Assembly: GCA_041741455.1 (NCBI GenBank)
Contig: JBGSJZ010000018.1
Coordinates: 1 to 64,000, forward strand
DNA from: CALESS01 sp041741455
GTDB taxonomy: Bacteria > Chloroflexota > Anaerolineae > Anaerolineales > Anaerolineaceae
Length of the DNA stretch: 64,000 nucleotides
Reading direction: 5' to 3'
Below are positions 51,345 to 59,547 of this stretch, in pieces (the stretch's first letter is position 1; every line of letters begins with the position of its first letter). Position numbers and translations under genes: made by a program. The notes under the pieces are model-generated. The model was not told where the DNA came from, did no database searches, and saw nothing but the letters and a program-made list of their open reading frames with translations.

Positions 51345-53282
51345 CTAGAAGTTCGACAGCGACATTACCAGGCTGAAGCCGAGGAACAATAGCTGCAGCG
51401 CAAACAGTGCGGCCAGCACATAGCCGGCAATCACCCACGGGTTGCTGGGGGCAGCTGGTCTGACGCTTTGCCCTTCGGCCAGGTAACGGATGGCAGCCGC
51501 GGCCTCGGTGGCGAATCCCCGAGGTTTTTGGCTAGTGCTGCCCAGCCAGGTGATGCCATCGGCCGGCAGCGGGACAACCAGCCGCTGGCCGGGGTATTCG
51601 TTCAGCCATAAGCGCAACGCCTCCGGCGGATGGGCGATCAGTTCGGCAGAAAGCACCACCAGGCGGGCCGCTGAGAGGGTCTCATCCGGCACACCCTGGC
51701 CGATGGATTGAACAGCCACCGGCAGCCCCGGCGCCTGGCGCTGCAGGGCATTGACCAGTTCGGTAGTGAAGGCGGCGTCTTCCTCGCCGGCCTGCAGGAT
51801 CAGGGTCGGGAAGGCGGCATGGCGCTTGCCGAGTGCCTGTTGGGCGACGCGGCCATCCTGGCGCAGGCTGCGCAGGTGATAGACCAGCCAGAGGGCGATC
51901 AGTAGCACCAGCAAGGCCTGGCGGGTGCTTTCGACCGCAAAATTCACCATCGGGTTGCCGAGGGCAGCGTTCAACAGGCGGTTGAACAGCACCCCGGCCG
52001 CGAACATTCCACCGACCACCGAGGCAAACAGGATGATATACAGGTAAGTTTTCCGTACCAGGGAGCGGCGCTCGTGGTCGCCGAGATCCGTCTGGGGGGC
52101 GGCAGACCGTTGGGCATGGCGCCAGCAGACAATCCAGACCGGCAGGCCGGCGGCCAGCAGGCCGAGGGCGTTGCCCAGCATCATGCGCAGGGTGACGTAG
52201 CCGAGGGTCATCTTTCCAAAGGCCAGGTCGGTCAGCGCCGAGAGCAGGAAATACAACCCGGCAAAGGTGGCGGCGTTCCCCAGCAAGGAGAGAATATAGG
52301 TGTAGAGGCGGCTGAGGGCAGCCCGGCGCAACTCATCGGAAAATGCTGACCAATGGCGCCGCAGGTGCCCGGCATGGTAGATCCACAGGGTCAACATCGG
52401 GATCAGCCAGGCGAGTGACGAGGCGTACTCCCCCAGGAAGGTGGACAACGTGAAATATTGTCCGAGTGCCCAGCGGGCTAGTCCGCTGACCAGCACGCCG
52501 CCGGCGGTCAGCCCGGCCACGGCTGGGATGATGGTCAGCAGGTAAAGCAGCACGCTACGCAGTATGGAAAACATCTCGGTTGCTTCGTCCAGGCTGCGCT
52601 GCAGGGTCAGCCAGGTGACGGCCCACAGTGGGGTGCCGACCAGGATCAGTGCCAGGCCATTGACCATGGAAGTAGCCAGGATGTTCTGGCCGCTCTGGGC
52701 CATAAGGAAGGCATACTGCAGGATATTGATCGTGCCAAAAACGGTAAGAATGAGAGTATACAGCACCCAGAGGGTGCGGTACAGGCGGCGCACCTCGGCC
52801 AGGTGATTGTCGGGAGCGTCGGCCTGCCAGTCATCCTGCAGGCGGCGCTCGACGTAGGCAAAGGCAGCCAGGTTGATGGCAATGGCAATCAGGTTATCGA
52901 TGGCCGTTTGGCCGGAACCAACCAGGGCCGTAGCCGGGTTCAACCCTAACAGGTCCAGGAGCAGGCGGCTGAAGATGGCCAGCAGGCTCTGTACCACCGG
53001 GACGAGGATGGCGGCCCGCAGGGCGTAGAAAAACAGGGCGCGGATGCGGGTGGCGCGTTCGTCCTCATCCTTCAGCGCTTCGCGCTGGGCAAAGTGCCAG
53101 TGCAGCAGGCCGATTGGCAGTCCAACCAGCACCAGCGAAAGTCCATTGGAGAGCAGGTCGGCGCCACCCTTGCCGGGCAGTAGGTCGACTGTGGTGCGCA
53201 GCAGGTTGACCAACCCCCAGATGACGACTTCCAGGCTGATGAGTGTGACCAGGTAAAAATACAGGCGGCGAATGGTGCGCAT
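51345..53282 (-). CDS. Multi-repeat DUF5671 membrane protein with globular C-terminal region
   Basis: A 645-residue protein with three or four copies of a DUF5671-like unit. Copy 1 starts at residue 2 (RTIRRLYFYLVTLISLEVVIWGLVNLLR). Later copies open EVRRLYRTLWVLYTLILTVFGTINIL (about 163), AALSRLYTYILSLLGNAATFAGLYFLL (about 325) and SLVRKTYLYIILFASVVGGMFAAG (about 406). Residues about 485-615 form a soluble stretch (TLILQAGEEDAAFTTELVNAL...RLVVLSAELIAHPPEALRLWL) and a last helix (WVIAGYVLAALFAL) anchors the end. The function of DUF5671 is unknown. It is 12 bases downstream of the next gene's stop and probably co-transcribed with it. Confidence 0.8.
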   Translation of the reverse strand: MRTIRRLYFYLVTLISLEVVIWGLVNLLRTTVDLLPGKGGADLLSNGLSLVLVGLPIGLLHWHFAQREALKDEDERATRIRALFFYALRAAILVPVVQSLLAIFSRLLLDLLGLNPATALVGSGQTAIDNLIAIAINLAAFAYVERRLQDDWQADAPDNHLAEVRRLYRTLWVLYTLILTVFGTINILQYAFLMAQSGQNILATSMVNGLALILVGTPLWAVTWLTLQRSLDEATEMFSILRSVLLYLLTIIPAVAGLTAGGVLVSGLARWALGQYFTLSTFLGEYASSLAWLIPMLTLWIYHAGHLRRHWSAFSDELRRAALSRLYTYILSLLGNAATFAGLYFLLSALTDLAFGKMTLGYVTLRMMLGNALGLLAAGLPVWIVCWRHAQRSAAPQTDLGDHERRSLVRKTYLYIILFASVVGGMFAAGVLFNRLLNAALGNPMVNFAVESTRQALLVLLIALWLVYHLRSLRQDGRVAQQALGKRHAAFPTLILQAGEEDAAFTTELVNALQRQAPGLPVAVQSIGQGVPDETLSAARLVVLSAELIAHPPEALRLWLNEYPGQRLVVPLPADGITWLGSTSQKPRGFATEAAAAIRYLAEGQSVRPAAPSNPWVIAGYVLAALFALQLLFLGFSLVMSLSNF

Positions 53283-53294
53283 GCTTACCTCCAG

Positions 53295-53771
53295 CTAGGG
53301 TGTCTTGATCGTTGCCTGATACCAGTCCCAGTTCCAGTAGGGGTAGGGGCCGCTGAAGATTTTCCATTCGCCATCCTGCAGGGTGAGCATGACGCTTTGC
53401 TGCTCACGGTAGGTGCCGCCGAACAGGCCGTTGTTGGAACGCAGGATGGTGACCTCTACATCGGCTTCTCCTGGTGTATAGGAGTAGCTGCCGCCAATCT
53501 GCAGCGAGGCGTTTTCCGGATCCAACATGCTGATGAAAGCCTGGCGGAAGGTATTATAGGTTGGCTTGTCGCTTTTCTCGGCCAGGTAGGTATAGGCGCG
53601 CTCGTAGTCACCCAGTTGGATGGCTGTCACATAATTATGCACAACCCCTTCGGGTGTTTCGTCGCTACGGTAGGCGGGTTGCTCCTGGCGCAGGAAGTAC
53701 AGCCCCAGTGTCAGGGCAACCAGCAAGCCGATGCCGATCAGGATGCCCAGCAGGAAACGGTCGTTTTTCAT
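53295..53771 (-). CDS. Membrane-anchored NTF2-like/DUF4878-type protein
   Basis: A 158-residue protein with one N-terminal helix (about 7-27). The outer domain opens TPEGVVHNYVTAIQLGDYERAYTYLAEKSDKP (about 39-70), the helix-turn typical of NTF2-like lipoprotein domains, and ends with a beta sheet (REQQSVMLTLQDGEWKIFSG). The role is unknown. GGAGGGTTCACC precedes the ATG. It is the first gene of an operon with the DUF5671 protein. Confidence 0.75.
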   Translation of the reverse strand: MKNDRFLLGILIGIGLLVALTLGLYFLRQEQPAYRSDETPEGVVHNYVTAIQLGDYERAYTYLAEKSDKPTYNTFRQAFISMLDPENASLQIGGSYSYTPGEADVEVTILRSNNGLFGGTYREQQSVMLTLQDGEWKIFSGPYPYWNWDWYQATIKTP

Positions 53772-53808
53772 GGTGAACCCTCCAAAAAAGTACGACGGTC
53801 AGGGTGGA

Positions 53809-55143
53809 TTAGCTGATTCCAAACAGGTCCGTGGATCGGCGGGGAAAGAGCGTATCGAAAAGGTCATACAGCTCGTTCTTGCCCCAACAATCGGGATAGG
53901 CATAACGCAACTCAGCGAACGAGCGCCGCCCGAGCAGGATTTCGTAGAAGGTCAGATCGGGGAAGGCAGCGGTACCGTCTTCTGCCAGGGCTGGCTGCCA
54001 CTTTTCGGCAGTCTCCAGCCGGCCATCCATGAACTTCAGGTGCAGGCCATTGCGGTAGAAGCTGATGTGCAGCTCGCCGTTCCAACCGACCCAGTTGCTG
54101 CTGGCCAGGCGGCGTTCCAGGGCAGGTGTAATCCGGCGCATGAAGGCCGGGAGATCTGGGATGCGGATGTACCAGGCATAGGGCGGACGGATATTGGGTA
54201 AGTAGTGGGCGGCCACCTCGTAGGCTGGATGGTCCTCGCCGAACCACAGGCCATAGGTTTCGCAGACCTGATCGGGTTCGCTGGCGTACTGAGGTCCAAC
54301 CTGCATCAGGTAGCGCACCACGCTCGGGGTGACTTCCGCCCAGGAGATGCCCGGCTTCAGTTCATAACCACCGGCAGCCATCATCTTACCCCATAGTTCA
54401 GCCGGGTGCAGCAACCAGCCGACTGACTCACCCTCCGGGGTTTGGATGATGCGCAGTTCATGGCGGTTGACGTTCCCGGGGCTCTTGCCCAGCAATTCAT
54501 AGCGCCAGTATTCGGGCGTCCAGTCCACGCTGAGTGGGTAGCGCTTCACGCCGGCTTCGTAGATGGCCTGCATGAAGGGCAGGTCATCTTCAGTCGCCGG
54601 GCGGATCACGAAGGGCTCACTGGCGCCTTCGGCCAGTTTGGGCAGGTTGTTGGGGTAGCCCTGCCGTCCGCCGCCCAGGTTGACCGCCATGGCGTAGCCG
54701 AATTGGCGGTAATAGTAGGGGATGCCGGTGATGGCCTGCATCAAGTGGCCGCGCTGGCGGCTCCACTCGTGGATCACGTCGAATTGGTAACGCACCAGGC
54801 CGCGGTTACGGTAAGCCGGGTCAGTGCCGACCAGCTCCGGCCGGCCAACGTCGAAGGGGATGCCCTCGTAGCGCCAGACCTGGGGGATCAGGTTCATACT
54901 GGAGACGATTTTACCGGTGGTGGTGTCTTCAACGATGGTGAAATCGTCGGCGCCCATGGTCGGATGATCACCGCGCAACAGGTCAGCTGTCCAGACGCCT
55001 ACCCGGGTTTCGGGCTTTTCCGGGCTGCCGTGGATGCGGGAGTTGAACTCGCTCAAGGCCGCAGCATCCGCCGGGCTGCTGCGGCGCAGGATCAGACCAT
55101 TGCCGAGGTTACGCAGGGTTTCAGATTGGGGGAATGTTCTCAT
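53809..55143 (-). CDS. Eis-like GNAT acetyltransferase with SCP2-type C-terminal domain
   Basis: A 444-residue protein: N-terminal GNAT domain (LILRRSSPADAAALSEF at about 17; VGTDPAYRNRGLVRYQFD at about 104-121, containing the R-x-x-G-L acetyl-CoA loop), a second divergent GNAT half (FVIRPATEDDLPFMQAIY at about 183), and a C-terminal sterol-carrier-like domain. This tandem-GNAT plus SCP2 plan is that of mycobacterial Eis and its environmental relatives. They N-acetylate lysines or aminoglycosides; the true substrate is unknown here. Confidence 0.88.
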   Translation of the reverse strand: MRTFPQSETLRNLGNGLILRRSSPADAAALSEFNSRIHGSPEKPETRVGVWTADLLRGDHPTMGADDFTIVEDTTTGKIVSSMNLIPQVWRYEGIPFDVGRPELVGTDPAYRNRGLVRYQFDVIHEWSRQRGHLMQAITGIPYYYRQFGYAMAVNLGGGRQGYPNNLPKLAEGASEPFVIRPATEDDLPFMQAIYEAGVKRYPLSVDWTPEYWRYELLGKSPGNVNRHELRIIQTPEGESVGWLLHPAELWGKMMAAGGYELKPGISWAEVTPSVVRYLMQVGPQYASEPDQVCETYGLWFGEDHPAYEVAAHYLPNIRPPYAWYIRIPDLPAFMRRITPALERRLASSNWVGWNGELHISFYRNGLHLKFMDGRLETAEKWQPALAEDGTAAFPDLTFYEILLGRRSFAELRYAYPDCWGKNELYDLFDTLFPRRSTDLFGIS

Positions 55144-55236
55144 GGTGAATTCTTAAAAGGGAAGGGCACGGGAATCCAAGAATTTGTTATTCTTTCTTGA
55201 ATCCGCGTACCCTGTGGGAGAGTACCGGCGTCCGGA

Positions 55237-55545
55237 TCACTCAGTTTTTTCGGGCTTTACCGGAGCACTGGTGGACGTGGATTCAGAGGAGGGGGCGGAG
55301 GCGGCGCTTTCTGCAGGCTTGCTTTCGCTCGAAGTGGGGCTGGGCGTGCGATTCTGACCGGAGGGGGAGCGATGATCTGTGGCATAGAATCCAGAGCCTT
55401 TGAAGACGATGCCGACGGGAGTGTAGACTTTTTTCAAGGCCTTTTTTCCGCACTCTGGGCAACGTGTCAGGGGTGCATCCGAGAATTTTTGGCTTTGCTC
55501 AAACTGTACGCCACAATGATCGCACCGATAGGTATAGACCGGCAT
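55237..55545 (-). CDS. FmdB-family zinc ribbon protein
   Basis: A 102-residue protein starting MPVYTYRCDHCGVQFEQSQ. CxxC at 8-11 and CPECG at about 33-37 form the single zinc ribbon of FmdB-family regulators. The tail is an extended Ser/Pro/Lys-rich low-complexity region (about 60-102), as is common in this family. Its ATG at 55545 follows AGGTTGTTTTT, a poor ribosome site. Exact role unknown. Confidence 0.9.
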   Translation of the reverse strand: MPVYTYRCDHCGVQFEQSQKFSDAPLTRCPECGKKALKKVYTPVGIVFKGSGFYATDHRSPSGQNRTPSPTSSESKPAESAASAPSSESTSTSAPVKPEKTE

Positions 55546-55696
55546 AAAAACAACCTCACATCAAGATATTTCAGATGGTTCATTATAGTCACTTGAAGGA
55601 TTCTTGACAAGATGAGTCTTGTTGGCGTTAAGATAATATTGATACTCTATGGAATGACAGCAAGATGACTTTTGTAAATTTTTCTGTAAATTTTTC

Positions 55697-55725
55697 TTGA
55701 CAGACATTGCCAAATTTCTTATACT
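55697..55725 (+). promoter_or_regulatory. Strong sigma70-type promoter of the subtilase gene
   Basis: TTGACA (55697-55702), a 17-base spacer and TATACT (55720-55725), about 205 bases before the subtilase start. Positions 55733-55926 are an untranslated leader with no gene seen. Confidence 0.75.
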
Positions 55726-55935
55726 AAATCAAGTTGTTTTTTGTTCCTGCCAGGCAGACGGGGGTAATGTTGACAGGCAAAGCATGTTCAGAAACATCCC
55801 GGATCATGTTTTTAGAAAGGAGGGAATTCGTCATCGCTTACTAAAACCCACGCTTATTCACAGGTCAATAAGGGCATACTTTTCAATTCTTCTCACCACC
55901 ACAGTCTCATTGAAGTCGTTCGCAGGATGGGGACC

Positions 55936-58900
55936 ATGATGAATACGAAATTGTTTCGATTGTTTGCTTTGCTGATTGTATTTTCCTTGCTGGTCACACC
56001 GGCTTTTTCTCGCTCCTCTGTCCTGGCAACGCCGCTGGATCCAGCTGCCCCTGGTCAGGAAACCTATACTCTGCTGTTTGAGGGTGTTTCTTTGACCGTC
56101 AAATTTGGCGGCGCTGCCCATCTGGACGTGAAAAGCGCTGAAAGCCAAGCCTACCTGAAGGAACTGGCCCAGGTACGCGGTAGTTTGCTGGCGAAAGCCG
56201 GCCATCAATTGGGTCGATCCCTGGAAGTGATCCATGTCTACGATGTGATTCTGAATGGCGTAGCGACACGCCTGTCCCCGGCAGAAGCTGCTTTGTTGCA
56301 GAAAACCCCCGGCATCCGGGCAATTATAAAAGATACGCTTGAACAACCAGACACGGACGCTGGCCCAACCTGGATTGGCGCACCGGCTTTATGGAGTGGT
56401 GAAGCTGTGCCAGATGGGATCGGCAGCCTGGGCGAAGGGGTACTAGCCGGCATCATCGATACCGGGATCAATTTTGATCACCCCTCTTTTAGCGATACGC
56501 CAACGGATGGTTTCACCTACACCTGGGATGGGGACTACCTGGGGGCATGTGCGACTGACCCAGAGTACGCAGCCGCCTGCAACAATAAGCTGGTAGGCGC
56601 CTGGACCTATACCGATGAAACAGTTACCCCCGAAGACATGCAGGGGCACGGGTCTCACACCGCCAGCACCGTGGCTGGCAATGTTGTCGAAGTAAGCTAT
56701 AGCGGCGTCAGCACCACCATCTCCGGGGTTGCCCCGCATGCCCAGATCATATCCTATGATGTTTGCGATGATGACGGCTGCTGGGGCACTGATTCAGCGG
56801 CTGCCGCTCAACAGGCCGTCCTGGATGGGGTGGATGTGATCAACTTCTCCATCTCCGGGGGAGAAGATCCATACAATGACCTGGTCGAGCTGGCCTTCCT
56901 GGAAGCTTTCAACGCCGATATTTTCGTCTCCACTTCCGCCGGGAATGAAGGATATGATATTGGCCCGGCCTCGGTTGCCCACCGCAGCCCGTGGGTCTCC
57001 TCGGTTGCCGCAGCCACCCATAATCGATTGTTTGCCAATCGTTTGGATGTTACTGGACCGGCTGCGGTGGATCCGGGACTGGTGAACCTGGGCGGCTTGG
57101 CTGGTTCTGCTGTGCCGATCAGCATGGATTACCTGGACTTACCCATCAAGTATGATCCAACCAACGTGGAAGGTTGTGTTGCTTATACCAACCCTGCCTT
57201 GTTTACCGATGCAATTGCCCTGGTCAATCGCGGCACCTGCACCTTTGTCGAAAAGGTAAACTTTGCGGCTGCTGCCGGTGCAGATTTCGTCGTGATTTAT
57301 AACAACCGGGCAGGTCCACCAATCTTGATGGACACGACCGGGGTTACCATTCCGGCTATCATGGTTACTCAGAATGATGGCCTGGCCATCAAGGCCTGGA
57401 TCGATCTACATACAGATGCGACCGCCTCGGTCTACAGCCAGGTCAACCGCATCACCAACCCGGATTGGGCGGATATGGTAGCGGATTTCAGTTCCTATGG
57501 ACCCAACACCACAATAGATGTGCTGAAGCCGGATATCACCGCACCGGGTGTGGACATCCTGGCGGCAGTTGCAGATGGCACAATCGCACCGAGCTCAACT
57601 TATGAACTGGAGCTGTACCTGGGTACCTCCATGGCGGCCCCGCACAATGCCGGTTCAGCGGCGTTGATTATGTCGCTGCATCCAGACTGGAGCCCAGCCC
57701 AGGTTCGCTCTGCATTGATGATGACTGCCCAGGATGGCCTGCTGGTTGACCGCTTCGTGGTCGAAGGTGCGATTCGCCTGGCCAACAGCTTTGATGAAGG
57801 CTCGGGGCGCTTAAGCCTGGAGGATGCTGGCCTGGCTGGCCTGGTGATGGATGAGACCTACGCCAACTTCGTGGCGGCCAACCCGGTGACCGGCGGCAAC
57901 CCGAAGGCGCTTAACCTGCCCAGCCTGTACAACAGCAAGTGTGTGGACACCTGCAGTTGGACGCGCACGTTCAGCAGTGTGGCGGATGAGGAAGCTACGT
58001 ACATCGTTGACGCACCGGATTGGATCACGGTCGCGCCGGCCAACTTCACCATCCCCGCTGGCGGAACGCAGGAAATTACGATTGTTGCAGATGTGGTGGA
58101 TACCCTCACCACCTGGCAATTTGGCAGCATCTATTTCAATACAGAGGATACCTTCACCTCGGGCGATAGCATCTCCGATGTTCATATCCCACTGGCGGCG
58201 CTGGCCGGCGTCAGCAACCTGCCGGAAGCGGTGATCTATGAAACCCTGGTGGACGACGACAGCGAGACGATCAGTGATATTTTCTCCTCGATTGCCATCA
58301 CCAAGCTGACAATTGAAAAATTTGGTTTTGTCAAAGGCCAGTTGACGGAAATTGACCTGGCCCAGGACCCCACCCCATCCGATCCGTTTGATAACCTGAA
58401 CCAAGTCTATTACACCACATTCAGCATGGGCGGTGGTGCATCCCGCTTTGTGGCGGAAATCACCCAATCCACCGCACCCGATGTGGACCTGTTCTTTGGA
58501 TATGATGCGAATAATGATGGATTGCCTTCTGCAGATGAGGTGTATGCCTACAGCGCCACCGGCGCAGCCCTCGAATACATCAGCCTGGTCAATATTGCAT
58601 CCAGTCCATTTGCATGGTGGGTGCTGGTGCAAAACTGGACCGGATCCGGCGTGCCACTTGATGACATCACGCTCTCCATGGCTATAGTTCCAAAAACTGC
58701 GGTTAATCCCGTCAACATGACTGTTACTGGCCCAACCAGTGTGCCGGCTACTCAACTCTTTGACCTGCAAGTGGGATGGTCTGGGATTTCCATGTTGCCT
58801 GGTGACCGGTTATACGGTATGTTCAGCGTCTATACCGCCGCTAACAAGCAAACCACCGTCGGCAGCACACTGGTGGATGTGATCAAGGTGGAAGAGTTGA

Positions 58901-59490
58901 CAAATACCGCCCCGACGCTGACTGCCATTGGACCGAAATCCATCGATGAACTGGCAGAACTGACCTTCATTGTCAATGCGACCGATGATGGCCTGCCAAC
59001 TGGTAGCCTGGCCTTCAGCCTGGTGGGGGCACCGGCAGCAGCATCGATCAACCCTGTCTCCGGCGCTTTCAGTTGGACGCCAACCGAAGCCGAAGGCCCG
59101 GATGATTATATTTTTGATGTCTGTGTCAGTGATGGAGCCCTGCAAGATTGCGAAACCATCACGGTCAGTGTTATGGAAGTCAACGTAGCCCCGGTGTTGG
59201 GTGCAATCGGCAATCAGTCGGTACAGGAAGGCGCCCTGCTGACCTTCACAGCCACGGCATCGGATCAAGATTTGCCTGGGCAAACATTGGTCTTCGGCCT
59301 GGCAGGCGCTCCAACTGGAGCTGTGATCGATCCGGTCAGCGGTGCCTTTAGCTGGACGCCCGGCCAGGACCAGGTCGGTGACAGCACATTTGATGTGTGT
59401 GTGGGGGATGGGGTGGTGACCGATTGCGAAACCATCACGGTGACGGTCACACCGCTCTTCCGGATGTGGATGCCGATCATCTCAAATTAA
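55936..59490 (+). CDS. Large secreted subtilisin-like serine protease (S8) with Ig-like repeats
   Basis: About 1184 residues. A signal peptide (to about 30) and an I9-type propeptide (about 45-130) precede the S8 domain. The catalytic Asp is in GIIDTGINFDH (about 174), His in GHGSHTAS (about 238) and Ser in GTSMAAPHNAG (about 563). A PA (protease-associated) insert lies at about 400-490 (ALVNRGTCTFVEKVNFAAAAGA). A Fn-III-like C-part is followed by two Ig-like repeats (APTLTAIGPKSIDELAEL at about 990; APVLGAIGNQSVQEGALL at about 1085), and the protein ends FRMWMPIISN. It is secreted and probably degrades proteins or peptides outside the cell. ATGs at 55927, 55936 and 55939 are all possible starts. 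Confidence 0.93.
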   Translation: MMNTKLFRLFALLIVFSLLVTPAFSRSSVLATPLDPAAPGQETYTLLFEGVSLTVKFGGAAHLDVKSAESQAYLKELAQVRGSLLAKAGHQLGRSLEVIHVYDVILNGVATRLSPAEAALLQKTPGIRAIIKDTLEQPDTDAGPTWIGAPALWSGEAVPDGIGSLGEGVLAGIIDTGINFDHPSFSDTPTDGFTYTWDGDYLGACATDPEYAAACNNKLVGAWTYTDETVTPEDMQGHGSHTASTVAGNVVEVSYSGVSTTISGVAPHAQIISYDVCDDDGCWGTDSAAAAQQAVLDGVDVINFSISGGEDPYNDLVELAFLEAFNADIFVSTSAGNEGYDIGPASVAHRSPWVSSVAAATHNRLFANRLDVTGPAAVDPGLVNLGGLAGSAVPISMDYLDLPIKYDPTNVEGCVAYTNPALFTDAIALVNRGTCTFVEKVNFAAAAGADFVVIYNNRAGPPILMDTTGVTIPAIMVTQNDGLAIKAWIDLHTDATASVYSQVNRITNPDWADMVADFSSYGPNTTIDVLKPDITAPGVDILAAVADGTIAPSSTYELELYLGTSMAAPHNAGSAALIMSLHPDWSPAQVRSALMMTAQDGLLVDRFVVEGAIRLANSFDEGSGRLSLEDAGLAGLVMDETYANFVAANPVTGGNPKALNLPSLYNSKCVDTCSWTRTFSSVADEEATYIVDAPDWITVAPANFTIPAGGTQEITIVADVVDTLTTWQFGSIYFNTEDTFTSGDSISDVHIPLAALAGVSNLPEAVIYETLVDDDSETISDIFSSIAITKLTIEKFGFVKGQLTEIDLAQDPTPSDPFDNLNQVYYTTFSMGGGASRFVAEITQSTAPDVDLFFGYDANNDGLPSADEVYAYSATGAALEYISLVNIASSPFAWWVLVQNWTGSGVPLDDITLSMAIVPKTAVNPVNMTVTGPTSVPATQLFDLQVGWSGISMLPGDRLYGMFSVYTAANKQTTVGSTLVDVIKVEELTNTAPTLTAIGPKSIDELAELTFIVNATDDGLPTGSLAFSLVGAPAAASINPVSGAFSWTPTEAEGPDDYIFDVCVSDGALQDCETITVSVMEVNVAPVLGAIGNQSVQEGALLTFTATASDQDLPGQTLVFGLAGAPTGAVIDPVSGAFSWTPGQDQVGDSTFDVCVGDGVVTDCETITVTVTPLFRMWMPIISN

Positions 59491-59512
59491 TCAAATTCCC
59501 TGCATAAGTTTT

Positions 59513-59545
59513 ACCCCCTCTTCCATCCGGAGGAGGGGGTTTTGC
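59513..59545. terminator. Terminator after the subtilase gene
   Basis: ACCCCCTCTTCC (59513-59524) pairs with GGAGGAGGGGGT (59529-59540) with one G-U, loop ATCC, then TTTTGCTTTT. On the minus strand it can also end the GH38-like gene. Confidence 0.88.
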
Positions 59546-59547
59546 TT

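Noticed and set aside
57811..58770. A 319-residue open frame antisense to the subtilase gene
   Set aside because: It is a shadow of the codon bias of the real gene: no ribosome site, no recognisable motif, and a composition rich in His, Gly and Arg typical of antisense frames.
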